A DNA stretch of 64,000 bases from NCBI RefSeq assembly GCF_021389955.1, contig NZ_CP089980.1, forward strand, positions 5,017,001-5,081,000. The letters are read 5' to 3'. Under the pieces are notes generated by a model that saw only the letters and a list, made by a program, of their open reading frames with translations, was not told the DNA's origin and searched no databases. Source of the DNA: Fulvivirga maritima. GTDB lineage: Bacteria; Bacteroidota; Bacteroidia; Cytophagales; Cyclobacteriaceae. Of this stretch, positions 52,962-62,088 are shown in pieces. The position numbers were made by a program, and so were the translations under genes. Numbering within the stretch: the first letter of the stretch is position 1; each line of letters begins with the position of its first letter.

Positions 52962-53872
52962 AAAGAAGGCAATTTATTATTCGATCATTGGCGGCTTCGG
53001 CCTTAGTTTCTCCTTTTGCTTTAGGTAGTTGTAATTTTGGTTTGAAGGGAAAGAAGCTGACCATACTTCATACTAATGATATGCATTCTCATGTAGATCC
53101 GTTTGATGAAGGCAAATACAAAGGGCTGGGAGGGATGGCTGCCCGGGCTACAGCTATTAATAAAATCAGAGCTGCTGAAGACAATGTGATGTTGCTGGAT
53201 GTTGGCGATGTTTTTCAGGGAACTCCTTACTTCAATATGTTTGGTGGTGAGCTTGAGCTTAAATTAATGAGTGAAATGGGTTATGATGCTACTACCATCG
53301 GTAATCATGAGTTTGATAATGGCGTTGATAGCCTCCACACGGTAATGCAGTATGCGGATTTCCCTTATCTGTGTGCTAACTATGATTTTTCGAGAAATAG
53401 CATAGGCAAAAGTGTACAGCCTTATAAAATATTTGATAAGCAGGGGTTTAAAGTCGGAGTTTTTGGATTGGGTATAGAGCTGGAAGGACTAGTGAATTCC
53501 TCTATGTATGGAAACACGGTATATGAAGACCCCATAGCTGTGGCTAAAGAGATGGTGCAGGAGCTTAAAAAAGCAAAATGTGATTTAATTATATGTCTTT
53601 CTCATCTGGGGTATGACTATGGTTCATCACCAAAACCATCAGATAAAGTATTGGCTCAGGAAGTCAGTGAGATAGATGTGATTTTAGGAGGGCATACCCA
53701 TACATTTATGGAAAAACCTTTGTTACTTACTAACGCCGATGGTTTTACCACTATCATCAATCAAGTAGGTTGGGCAGGGATCAATCTTGGTAGAATTGAT
53801 GTTGAATTTACCCCCAAAGGAAAAGAGCTGGTGGCATTTTCACCCATTACACTATCTAATAAAATGGTTTAA
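52958..53872 (+). CDS. metallophosphatase (5'-nucleotidase catalytic domain), exported
   Basis: 304 residues. N-terminus MKRRQFIIRSLAASAL has a twin-arginine-like signal and a following LGSC lipobox. The metal site motifs are complete: LHTNDMHSH, LLDVGDVFQGTP, IGNHEFDNG, CLSHLGYD and LGGHTHTF. It is the dimetal phosphoesterase part of a UshA-like 5'-nucleotidase, translationally coupled (ATGA overlap) to the gene for the substrate-binding domain. Confidence 0.92.
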   Translation: MKRRQFIIRSLAASALVSPFALGSCNFGLKGKKLTILHTNDMHSHVDPFDEGKYKGLGGMAARATAINKIRAAEDNVMLLDVGDVFQGTPYFNMFGGELELKLMSEMGYDATTIGNHEFDNGVDSLHTVMQYADFPYLCANYDFSRNSIGKSVQPYKIFDKQGFKVGVFGLGIELEGLVNSSMYGNTVYEDPIAVAKEMVQELKKAKCDLIICLSHLGYDYGSSPKPSDKVLAQEVSEIDVILGGHTHTFMEKPLLLTNADGFTTIINQVGWAGINLGRIDVEFTPKGKELVAFSPITLSNKMV

Positions 53873-53979
53873 TGGGCTATTTGCTTTATAATAGTAAAAA
53901 TTCGTGCTAAAGATTCTGATAAAATAGTAATTCTTTCTTTGAATTGATCTTTGGTCAACAGATTCTTCAATAACCTCTC

Positions 53980-54858
53980 ATGGATAAATTAGTTACTATT
54001 ATATTTTTCTTATTAATTACTTCAATTGGTAACGCTCAAATAGAAGTGAAGGGAACGGTGGTTTCTAACGAGGAGGAAGAGGGTTTAGGTTTGCCTGGAG
54101 TGAACGTGGTTGAACTAGGTACACAGAATGGCACTACCACTGATAAGGATGGAAACTTTATTCTTACAGTGACAGATCCAAATGCAACACTAGAAATTTC
54201 ATTTGTAGGATTCATTACCCAACAGCTTCATTTAAATGGAAAGGATTCAATATTCATTAAGTTAAAGATTGATTGTATCAGAGATTTCTTAGATGCACGT
54301 AGTATAAGTGTATATGCCTTATCTGGTATATTCAATACCCCATTGGGTGGGAAATTAGATTTTGCTTTACCATATTTTAGCAAGGGGACTTTAATAACTG
54401 GCTTTTCTTATCAGTCGGATCTTGAAGATCTAACTTTCATTAACGGGAAACTTGAATATAAACATTACATTTTCAACTGTGACCTTGATTTTGACTTAAA
54501 CTGGTATTACAGACACTTAAATCTTATTGACTTCAAGTCTTCTACTAACTCTTTTGAAACCAATTTCAACTATGAGAACTTTAGGTTAATCGTAGGATAC
54601 AGTCACCTAAACATTGACAATCGAATTACAGATGAAGTCAGGAGCTTTTCAGCGCCTGTGGTTGGTTTAGGAACATGGTTTAATACTGCTCCTTTTCAAC
54701 TTTTGTTAACAGGTAAAGTGGCTTTATTTGGAAATAGAACTGAAGTGATAGGGCAAGCGACATTTTACACCAAGTACGTTGAATTCTTTGTAAACTATTA
54801 TCAACTCGATTCGTTTTCCGAACTGACAATTGGAATAGGGAAGGAATTTGCATATTAG
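53980..54858 (+). CDS. CarboxypepD_reg-like domain protein
   Basis: 292 residues. Signal peptide ending NAQ, then a carboxypeptidase regulatory-like domain (about 20-95: EGLGLPGVNVVELGTQNGTT, DKDGNFILTVTDPNATLEIS, FVGF). The rest is beta-rich with alternating hydrophobic residues and could be a small outer-membrane barrel (FNCDLDFDLNWYYRHL, FRLIVGYSHLNI). TonB receptors carry the same N-terminal domain, but no plug is present. Function unknown. Confidence 0.7.
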   Translation: MDKLVTIIFFLLITSIGNAQIEVKGTVVSNEEEEGLGLPGVNVVELGTQNGTTTDKDGNFILTVTDPNATLEISFVGFITQQLHLNGKDSIFIKLKIDCIRDFLDARSISVYALSGIFNTPLGGKLDFALPYFSKGTLITGFSYQSDLEDLTFINGKLEYKHYIFNCDLDFDLNWYYRHLNLIDFKSSTNSFETNFNYENFRLIVGYSHLNIDNRITDEVRSFSAPVVGLGTWFNTAPFQLLLTGKVALFGNRTEVIGQATFYTKYVEFFVNYYQLDSFSELTIGIGKEFAY

Positions 54859-54916
54859 CAAATCCATAAAGATCAATATGTCGCTATATAGGGCGCATGT
54901 TGTAACCTTACATTTA

Positions 54917-55420
54917 ATGAAACAGAGAACCAAAGCTTTTATAATCCCACTATTTGTAATTCTAATTATACAAGGCTTCTTCTATTTAGTATTAGATATA
55001 CTTTTTTTATTCGATACAATTGCTGTTAGATTCCAGATCCCAGCATCTATATTACATTTGGCAGCTACATTTATAGTGTATTGGCTCCTTATAAGAGGAA
55101 AAAATAGAGAGAGATCCTCTTATTGGATTGTTAGTGGAATAGCAATAATATTCATTTGTCTGAATGCAATTCCGATAAAATTTGATTTTAATATGCCTGA
55201 TAATGGATTTATTCCTATGTATACTCAGGTGTATCAGACCATTTTAGGATGGCCATTTCCTGTTTTGAGATTATTTTCAGCTGCCATAGAGATTTTTCAT
55301 AAAGATATGGGACATTATTTAATACATTTTGACCACTTTTTTCTCAATCTTTATTTATTGTCAGTTATAATCGCAATTGCCATTTACGTTATCAATAGAT
55401 TTAGCAAAAGTCAGCTTTAA
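54917..55420 (+). CDS. small integral membrane protein, unknown function
   Basis: 167 residues from the ATG at 54917; an earlier ATG at 54848 would overlap the previous gene by 11 bases. Four hydrophobic helices: about 10-30, 42-58, 70-86 and 140-162. No recognised family. It lies 58 bases after the CarboxypepD_reg gene and may be cotranscribed. Confidence 0.6.
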   Translation: MKQRTKAFIIPLFVILIIQGFFYLVLDILFLFDTIAVRFQIPASILHLAATFIVYWLLIRGKNRERSSYWIVSGIAIIFICLNAIPIKFDFNMPDNGFIPMYTQVYQTILGWPFPVLRLFSAAIEIFHKDMGHYLIHFDHFFLNLYLLSVIIAIAIYVINRFSKSQL

Positions 55421-55563
55421 AACTTTAGTAGAATTACTTGTAGAGAATACCACTTTTGGGTGTATGCTTGAGCCATTTAATCCTTAGCTAGTACGTACTA
55501 AGTGGCACTCTACCGGTAAAAACGTACAATCAGTTATAGTGAATAATGTCTCTTAACCCTTCC

Positions 55564-56220
55564 TTAAACTCTATTCACCAATAAACTCTCGCATACTTTT
55601 TGGCTTAGTACTTCGTTTTCATGACTATCGTATCTAACGGTCATGTTGCCATCAAATGATTCTTTAGCTACTATTTCCAGTTTGGTGCCAAGGAAGAGGG
55701 AGCGGTTGTTGAGGTATTCCAATAGGTCCTTTTTTGAATCTAATAATGCACTTAGTGTGTAGTGTTGTCCCTCAGAGCAATCGCTGAGTTTTATTAAATT
55801 TTGCTCAACTATTTTGCCGTTTTTATCAGGTATGGGGGAGCCATGCGGATCGAATTTTGGAAAACCCAAAAGCTCATCCATCCGATCGAAGAAGGCTTCT
55901 GATTTTACGTGTTCTACCTGTTCGGCTATTTCATGCACGTTTTCCCAGCTAAATCCCATCTGCTCTACCAAATACATTTCTGTCAATCGGTGCTTTCTAA
56001 TGATCATAGAGGCCATTTTTTTGCCTTTAGGGGTAATGGTAATGGGCTTGTATTTTTCATATTTAAGCCAGCCTCTGGAGTGCATTTTCTTTACCATACT
56101 GTTGGCTGTAGGTACACTTACTTTAAGCATAGAGCTTAAATCTGATACCCCAACATTCCCTTTATCATCCGAAAGCTTATATAGCGCCTTTAAATAGTTC
56201 TCTTCCGTTTGCGAACCCAT
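55564..56220 (-). CDS. DtxR/MntR family metal-dependent repressor
   Basis: 218 residues. N-terminal winged helix (TEENYLKALYKLSDDKGNVG, VSVPTANSMVKKMHSRGWL), then the dimerisation and metal-binding part (IIRKHRLTEMYLVEQMGF, VHEIAEQVEHVKSEAFFDRM, FDPHGSPIPDK), and a C-terminal FeoA/SH3-like domain. With iron or manganese bound it should repress uptake genes. It is divergent from a TonB receptor; the palindrome at 56267-56282 lies between them and probably also controls the repressor itself. Confidence 0.92.
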   Translation of the reverse strand: MGSQTEENYLKALYKLSDDKGNVGVSDLSSMLKVSVPTANSMVKKMHSRGWLKYEKYKPITITPKGKKMASMIIRKHRLTEMYLVEQMGFSWENVHEIAEQVEHVKSEAFFDRMDELLGFPKFDPHGSPIPDKNGKIVEQNLIKLSDCSEGQHYTLSALLDSKKDLLEYLNNRSLFLGTKLEIVAKESFDGNMTVRYDSHENEVLSQKVCESLLVNRV

Positions 56221-56263
56221 TCTCTATATTTTTTGCCAAATGTACGAAATTTGAAAAAATTAA

Positions 56264-56294
56264 TTTGTTAGACTTGTCTAACTTATTATGTTTG
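56264..56294 (+). promoter_or_regulatory. Bacteroidota promoter with overlapping DtxR/MntR box
   Basis: TTTG (56264-56267) and TATGTTTG (56287-56294), 19 bases apart, fit the Bacteroidota -33/-7 consensus (TTTG and TAnnTTTG). The palindrome GTTAGAC-TT-GTCTAAC (56267-56282) fills the spacer. Repressor bound there would block the promoter of the TonB receptor at 56318. Confidence 0.75.
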
Positions 56295-56317
56295 TATTAT
56301 CGATATAAAATTACGTT

Positions 56318-57535
56318 ATGGTTCTAAAAATATTGACAACCACATTAATCCTATGTTTAACTACTTTCTGCTGGTTGCATGTAGCCGCTCAACAGAGAGG
56401 GACAATAAGTGGTAAGGTGGTGTCTGAGGCTGGTGCTCCGCTAGAATTTGTTAACGTGGGGCTGGAGGGGACTACTTTAGGCAGCGTGACTGATAAAAAT
56501 GGGCGTTTCCGTATAGAAAAAGTACCCCAAGGGAAATATAAAGTGCAGGCATCTATGGTGGGGTTTAAGACGGAATCAAAGGATATAGTGCTGTCTGCGG
56601 CTGTTTCCATTAATTTTACCATGCAAGAAACCACCCAGGCGCTGGATGAAGTAGTGGTGGTATCGGGCACCATGAAAGAGGTCTCTAAATTGGAGAGTCC
56701 CGTGCCGGTAGAAGTATACAGCAAGAAGTTTTTCAAAGCTAATCCTACACCTTCAGTATTTGAGTCATTACAAAATGTGAATGGTGTAAGGCCACAAATT
56801 AACTGTAATGTTTGCAATACAGGAGACATTCACATCAATGGTTTAGAAGGGCCATATACCATGGTGCTGATTGATGGTATGCCCATAGTCAGCGGACTTT
56901 CTACGGTGTATGGGTTAACTGGTATTCCGCAGTCGCTAATAGAAAGGGTAGAAGTGGTGAAAGGGCCGGCTTCTACGCTGTATGGGTCTGAGGCTGTGGG
57001 TGGTTTAATCAACATCATTACTAAAAAGCCAGCCACGGCTCCACGGTTTTCGGCAGATGTGTTTGGCACGACTTGGGGTGAAGTGAATACTGATTTGGGC
57101 TTACGCTATTCTCTTTCTGAGAAAACTAATGGGCTATTGGGAGTCAACTATTTTAACTATCAGAATCCTATTGATAATAATAATGATGGGTTTACAGATG
57201 TAACGCTTCAAAACAGGATATCTATTTTCAATAAGCTTGATTTTAATAGAAAAAGCAATAAAACATTTTCATTGGCTGGTCGCTATGTTTATGAAGACCG
57301 CTGGGGAGGAGAAATGGACTGGGATAAGCAATACCGTGGCGGAAATGAGGTATATGGAGAAAGTATCTATACAAGTAGATGGGAAGTTTTAGGAACTTAT
57401 CAGCTTCCTGTTTCTGAAATAATAAACTTGCAAATAAGTGCCAATGGTCATAATCAAAACTCTGTTTATGGAGATACCAAATACCTGGCAGACCAATACA
57501 TCGGGTTTGGTCAGCTGACCTGGAACAAACCCTGA
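56318..57535 (+). CDS. TonB-dependent receptor, N-terminal part (frameshifted gene)
   Basis: 405 residues. Signal peptide to VAAQ, CarboxypepD_reg domain (GTISGKVVSEAGAPLEFVNV), then the plug (VPVEVYSKKFF, GDIHINGLEGPYTMVLIDG, VEVVKGPASTLYGSEAVGG) with an uncommon CNVC pair just before it, and the first barrel strands. The frame ends at TGA after LTWNKP. The run AAA at 57527-57529 should be AAAA: with one more A the frame reads TLKGHDILVGLAYRYTY into the next piece. Metal-controlled uptake of an iron or manganese complex is likely from the DtxR box. Broken as written. Confidence 0.85.
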   Translation: MVLKILTTTLILCLTTFCWLHVAAQQRGTISGKVVSEAGAPLEFVNVGLEGTTLGSVTDKNGRFRIEKVPQGKYKVQASMVGFKTESKDIVLSAAVSINFTMQETTQALDEVVVVSGTMKEVSKLESPVPVEVYSKKFFKANPTPSVFESLQNVNGVRPQINCNVCNTGDIHINGLEGPYTMVLIDGMPIVSGLSTVYGLTGIPQSLIERVEVVKGPASTLYGSEAVGGLINIITKKPATAPRFSADVFGTTWGEVNTDLGLRYSLSEKTNGLLGVNYFNYQNPIDNNNDGFTDVTLQNRISIFNKLDFNRKSNKTFSLAGRYVYEDRWGGEMDWDKQYRGGNEVYGESIYTSRWEVLGTYQLPVSEIINLQISANGHNQNSVYGDTKYLADQYIGFGQLTWNKP

Positions 57536-57549
57536 AAGGACATGATATT

Positions 57550-58605
57550 TTGGTAGGCTTAGCTTATCGTTATACTTATTTTGATGATAATACGACAGCC
57601 ACGGCTAATAATGCAAGTAGTAATGATCCTTCGATCACCCACTTACCCGGTGTTTTTGTGCAAGATGAAATCATACTAAATGACTACAATAAGCTGCTTT
57701 TAGGAGCTCGGTATGATTATAATAGCATTCATGGAAATATATTTTCGCCAAGAATTAATTACAAATGGAATTCTGCAAATAAGAGAAATATTATCAGGCT
57801 AAGTGCAGGTAATGGCTACCGTGTGGCCAACGTGTTTACTGAAGATCATGCAGCGCTTACAGGAGCTCGGATGGTGGTGTTTGAAGAGGAACTAAAGCCT
57901 GAAACTTCATGGAATGTAAACCTCAATTTGGTGAAGAAAGTGTATACTACTAATCATATTTACATAGGTCTGGATGCCAGTGGCTTTTATACTTATTTCA
58001 ATAATGCCATTTTACCCGATTATGAAACTAACCCTAACGAGATTATTTATGGCAACTTAGATGGACATGCAGTGTCCAAGGGCGTGTCTTTAAACCTTGA
58101 TGTGAATTGGACCAATGGCCTGCAAATAAATGCAGGAGGTACACTTATGGATGTTTCAGTTACTAACGATGAAGAAACTTACAGGCAGCTATTCACCGAA
58201 CGGTTCAGTGGTGTATGGAGCATAGGTTATACTTTTCGAGAATTTGGTTTAACCCTAGATTATACTGGTAATGTGTATGGCCCTATGAGATTACCACTAC
58301 TGGGTGAGCGAGATGATAGGCCAGAATATTCTGAATGGTATAGCCTACAAAATATTCAGATTACTAAAAGTTATGATAGATGGGAGCTATATGGAGGGGT
58401 GAAGAATCTGCTTAATTATACTCCGCCGGCTAATAGTATTGCGCGTTCATTTGATCCTTTTGATAAGGGAGTGGAATTTAATGCAGAAGGGCAGGTGATT
58501 CCTACTCCTAGCAACCCCAATGCGTTAACTTTTGATCCATCTTATGTTTACGCGCCAAATCAAGGTATTCGTGGCTTTTTTGGAGTTAGATATACCATCA
58601 ATTAA
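57550..58605 (+). CDS. TonB-dependent receptor, C-terminal barrel part
   Basis: 351 residues listed from an internal ATG; the sequence is family-like from about 57531. It contains the remaining barrel strands and ends with the aromatic-rich RGFFGVRYTIN typical of outer-membrane barrels. It joins the preceding piece by one missing A. Total intact length would be 762 residues, normal for this receptor family. Confidence 0.85.
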   Translation: MVGLAYRYTYFDDNTTATANNASSNDPSITHLPGVFVQDEIILNDYNKLLLGARYDYNSIHGNIFSPRINYKWNSANKRNIIRLSAGNGYRVANVFTEDHAALTGARMVVFEEELKPETSWNVNLNLVKKVYTTNHIYIGLDASGFYTYFNNAILPDYETNPNEIIYGNLDGHAVSKGVSLNLDVNWTNGLQINAGGTLMDVSVTNDEETYRQLFTERFSGVWSIGYTFREFGLTLDYTGNVYGPMRLPLLGERDDRPEYSEWYSLQNIQITKSYDRWELYGGVKNLLNYTPPANSIARSFDPFDKGVEFNAEGQVIPTPSNPNALTFDPSYVYAPNQGIRGFFGVRYTIN

Positions 58606-58608
58606 TGC

Positions 58609-59070
58609 ATGCTGAGAAGTATAGCCATAGCGTTCTGGTTTTCACTTGGTCTTACCTCTGCGGCGCCAGCGCAATCTGTACAATGGACTGCCTTTGAATA
58701 CCTAGAAGACAGCCTGAGAGCGGAGAAAAGGCCTTTATTGATTTTTATTCATGCAGAATGGTGCAAATATTGCGCTATGCAGGAAAACACTACTTTTAGT
58801 GATGAGGCATTGGCAAGTGTGCTTAAAGAAAGCTTTTATTGTTTAAAGTTAGATGCTGAAATTACCGAAGAAATCACATTTTTAGGACGTAAATATCAGT
58901 TTCAATCCTCCAGAGGCTATCATCAGTTGGCTGAAATGCTCGGTAGAAAAGAGGGACCTTTAATATTTCCATCTACAATAATCATGAACCAGCAATTGCA
59001 AATTATTTATCAGCTGCAGGGCTTGCAGAAAGCTGAAAACCTGCTGGAAGTTGTAGAGACTGTAAGGTAG
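58609..59070 (+). CDS. exported thioredoxin-like protein
   Basis: 153 residues. Signal peptide ending APAQ, then a thioredoxin_7-like fold with the active site EWCKYCAM (Cys52, Cys55). Two codons or so separate it from the receptor stop, so it is in the receptor operon. It may keep thiols of the receptor (which has a CxxC pair before its plug) or a cargo protein in the right redox state. Ends before a bidirectional terminator. Confidence 0.85.
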   Translation: MLRSIAIAFWFSLGLTSAAPAQSVQWTAFEYLEDSLRAEKRPLLIFIHAEWCKYCAMQENTTFSDEALASVLKESFYCLKLDAEITEEITFLGRKYQFQSSRGYHQLAEMLGRKEGPLIFPSTIIMNQQLQIIYQLQGLQKAENLLEVVETVR

Positions 59071-59147
59071 CATGTATTTAATTGAATTTCAGTGGTTTAA
59101 TCCTGTTGTTCTGTGCAATAGGGAGTCATTTTAGAGGAATAACCAAG

Positions 59148-59190
59148 GAGGCTGTATTTATGATGGAAGTATAATCATAAATACAGCCTC
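59148..59190. terminator. bidirectional terminator
   Basis: Seventeen-base arms GAGGCTGTATTTATGAT and ATCATAAATACAGCCTC, nine-base loop, TTTTTT on the plus side. It separates the thioredoxin-like gene from the convergent TonB receptor. Confidence 0.92.
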
Positions 59191-59207
59191 TTTTTTAAAT
59201 TTTGGTG

Positions 59208-61385
59208 TTACAGCTTTATTTTAATACCTCCATTCATAACAAAACCATCTACCGGAGCATAAATATCTCTGAAAGTGGGGTTGTCTATAGAGCCAGTGTA
59301 TATGGTGTCAAAAGCAGTTTGGCGAGTGTCCAAGAAGTTTTCAAAGTTCAAGAAAATGGAAAAATGATCACCAATGGTTTTTTCGCTCATTAAGCCAACT
59401 ATCCAGTAAGATTGGCCGGTGTCACCATCACTTAGCTTTTGAGGACTGTAATAATATGCCTCCACACCTATCCAGAAGTTTTCTTCTTTTTCATACATTA
59501 AAACATTGTTCAGCCTATGTTTAGCTACCAGCGGAACCTGTTGCGAATTGTTGTTTTCATGTACGTTAACATCAGCATAAGTATAACCGATAAAGAGCTT
59601 AAAATCATGATAAGACAGTCTTATATTAACTTCTACTCCTTTGGTATCAATATACCCCGGAGATTGCTCAAAAGTATACAAGTCTGATCCGGTGGGCTCC
59701 AATTGTATGGGATCATTAATGCGAGTATAAAATAATAATAGATTGGTGTTTAGGTCTAGTTCTGATGTAATAGCTGTTTTGTAATTAATGTCAAGATTAC
59801 TTCCTACGGAGCGTTCAGCATCCAGTTCATTGTTATCGATGGGCATTACATTCTTAAACTGAATGCGTTCAGCCTCTTCTGCAAATATGGTAGGTGTTTT
59901 GTAACCTAATCCACCTCCCAGTCTCATGGTTAGCTTATTAATAGGAGTGTACATGATTGAAATCCTTGGTAAAATAAACAGGCCATAATCCGTTTGGTAG
60001 TCAGTCCTTAGACCAGTTTCAATAGCTAATTGAGCAAGCGGATTCCAGGTGTTTTGAGCAAAAGCGCCCCACGTGGTTTGTGTGTAATCCAGCGGTTCAC
60101 CTGTGGTAACATCATTTTGAGTGAACCTATCGGTCCATAGGTTGAGCCCTAAAATCCATTCTGATTTGTCTTGCCACTGATTGTAGTTTATTTCGCTAAA
60201 AGAACTGAATTGGGTGCCATCAAAACTATAGGTAGGTACGTTAATAGTTCTATCATAATAATTCAGGCTGTTCTTTACATTTAATTGACTCGCAGGAGAG
60301 AATTGATGGCTAAAATGTATTTGGGAAGACACTCTGTCTGTTAAGTTTTCTTCAAAGTATGCATCATCTGAGTTATCTCCTTCTACATAATCCATGTTAC
60401 CGCCCAGCCTGTCTTCGGTAATGTAATTGAGGCCTATGTTTAGTTCAGTATCATCATTGAGATATAAAAACAACTTGGGGTTGAACGTAAAACGATCAAA
60501 TTTAGGAATGGCAGTGAGCCCTATATTAGCGGGATCATAGGGTGTGCCTTTGTTATAAGAAGAAAATATAGTGGTTCCTATTTTATCATTCTTTTTGGAG
60601 TAAAAGCCGCTTACATCAAGTCCCAAAGCGGAAGTACCATTGGCCATAAAGCTGAGCTCTCTTTCCTCAGTGGGTGTTTTAGAAATCAAGTTAACCAGGC
60701 CGGCTATGGCACCACCACCATACAAGGTAGAGCTAGAGCCCTTAATCACCTCTACTTGTTTCAGGTCTAATGGTGCTATTTGCATAAGACTTAACCCTCC
60801 TGAAAAACCAGAATAGAGAGGCATGCCATCGCGTAATAATTGGGTGTATTTACCATCTAAGCCTTGTATTCTAATGCTAGAATTATAGCTGGTGGCTGAG
60901 GTCTGCTGGGTTTGTATACCAGTACTTTCGTTGAGTAGCATGCGTATATCCCCAGGTTTCATATTGCCTTTTTCAGAGAGTTCTTCACCAGCTATAAACT
61001 CCACACGAGTGGGAATATCCTCGATAGTTCTGCTGGAGCGTGTAGAGGAAATGGTGATTTCTTCCATCTCATGAGCTGATGGCGATAGTGATATGGTGTA
61101 ATCGTTTAATGAATCAGGAATAGGAAAGCTAACTGTGGTAGTTAACGTTTTGTAACCGATATAACTGATTCTAATGTTTTGATTTCCATTAGGAATATCT
61201 CTGAATACCACTCTGCCATCGTGGTTGGTGGTGCTTCCTTTAGAAAGATCAGGAAAAAACACAGAAGCTCCAGGTAATGGTTCTTGGTTTTCTTTGTCCT
61301 TTACCACTGCCGTGAAGTTATTTTGGGCATAGGTAGATATACAGATAGTACAGAGGAGTACTACAGAAATGATATGGCGTATCAT
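59208..61385 (-). CDS. TonB-dependent receptor
   Basis: 725 residues, complete. Signal peptide to YAQ, CarboxypepD_reg domain (NQEPLPGASVFFPDLSKGST), plug (DIPTRVEFIAGEELSE, SIRIQGLDGKYTQLLRDGMP, VEVIKGSSSTLYGGGAIAG) and a 22-strand-sized barrel ending FVMNGGIKIKL. The plug and barrel resemble siderophore and metal-type receptors (FecA/BtuB-like). The ligand is not evident. A small Cys-rich exported protein is encoded about 75 bases upstream of its start. Confidence 0.92.
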   Translation of the reverse strand: MIRHIISVVLLCTICISTYAQNNFTAVVKDKENQEPLPGASVFFPDLSKGSTTNHDGRVVFRDIPNGNQNIRISYIGYKTLTTTVSFPIPDSLNDYTISLSPSAHEMEEITISSTRSSRTIEDIPTRVEFIAGEELSEKGNMKPGDIRMLLNESTGIQTQQTSATSYNSSIRIQGLDGKYTQLLRDGMPLYSGFSGGLSLMQIAPLDLKQVEVIKGSSSTLYGGGAIAGLVNLISKTPTEERELSFMANGTSALGLDVSGFYSKKNDKIGTTIFSSYNKGTPYDPANIGLTAIPKFDRFTFNPKLFLYLNDDTELNIGLNYITEDRLGGNMDYVEGDNSDDAYFEENLTDRVSSQIHFSHQFSPASQLNVKNSLNYYDRTINVPTYSFDGTQFSSFSEINYNQWQDKSEWILGLNLWTDRFTQNDVTTGEPLDYTQTTWGAFAQNTWNPLAQLAIETGLRTDYQTDYGLFILPRISIMYTPINKLTMRLGGGLGYKTPTIFAEEAERIQFKNVMPIDNNELDAERSVGSNLDINYKTAITSELDLNTNLLLFYTRINDPIQLEPTGSDLYTFEQSPGYIDTKGVEVNIRLSYHDFKLFIGYTYADVNVHENNNSQQVPLVAKHRLNNVLMYEKEENFWIGVEAYYYSPQKLSDGDTGQSYWIVGLMSEKTIGDHFSIFLNFENFLDTRQTAFDTIYTGSIDNPTFRDIYAPVDGFVMNGGIKIKL

Positions 61386-61463
61386 AGTATGGAATTTTTA
61401 ATAGTAGATAATAAAGGGTAATAGAGTATATTACCTGATTTAAAAGAATGAACGATCTATTAT

Positions 61464-61760
61464 TTAAACCTTGGGAGGCCTGCTGAGTGGTGAGATAAAT
61501 ACTGGAGTGATGTCAGTAAAATAAACCACTTTATGCTCAATTTTCTCTATGTATTGATCAGATAATGAGTGCGATTGACTATTTAAAGTAAAGCCTAAGC
61601 ATGAACCACAGGTTAAAAATGGAGAGCAAGCAGACTTATCTGCATCTGTTGAGTGTGAGCAATCGTTTACGTGAGAAGTAGAGGGGCAGCATTCATCCTC
61701 CTCAGAGCAGCAAGGAAATACTGACAACGAGAGCACGAGTATCACTAATACGTAAAGCAT
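61464..61760 (-). CDS. small cysteine-rich exported protein (DUF6660-like)
   Basis: 98 residues from the ATG at 61760, which opens a good signal sequence (MLYVLVILVLSLSVFPCC); the longer reading from 61871 adds an unconvincing extension. The mature part is rich in Cys, His and Asp (CSEEDECCPS, NDCSHSTDADKSACSPFLTC). It looks like the small DUF6660-type proteins that sit beside metal-related TonB receptors in Bacteroidota, which suggests metal binding. It shares direction with the TonB receptor downstream. Confidence 0.65.
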   Translation of the reverse strand: MLYVLVILVLSLSVFPCCSEEDECCPSTSHVNDCSHSTDADKSACSPFLTCGSCLGFTLNSQSHSLSDQYIEKIEHKVVYFTDITPVFISPLSRPPKV

Positions 61761-61917
61761 TGATTTCACCTTACAAATATAAAATGGATTTTTAATGAGT
61801 CTAATAATTATGACAATTAATGCCATGCAAAAATATATATACAGAGGTTGGTGATAGGAAGAGTAATACAAATGAAATTCCTAGTTATATAATTGATTTT
61901 GTTAAAATATACGAAGT

Positions 61918-62088
61918 ATGGTTAAAAAGAATCCTGCTTCAAGAGAGGCGCTAATCATCATTTATGGATATCAAATAGATGAAATGTATCTTCTTATAGA
62001 TACATTATGTTTCAAATGTCTGGCACAAAAGCTGAATAAAGAGGATTATTGTGCTGATAAATTTATTGAAACCCTATGGAAGAATTAA
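61918..62088 (+). CDS. small protein upstream of and overlapping the LCIB-like gene
   Basis: 56 residues. No family recognised; it reads as an alpha-helical soluble protein with three cysteines (LCFKCLAQKLNKEDYC). Its last 13 bases overlap the start of the next gene, so the two are probably translationally coupled. Coding is likely because of that overlap and the clean start. Confidence 0.6.
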   Translation: MVKKNPASREALIIIYGYQIDEMYLLIDTLCFKCLAQKLNKEDYCADKFIETLWKN

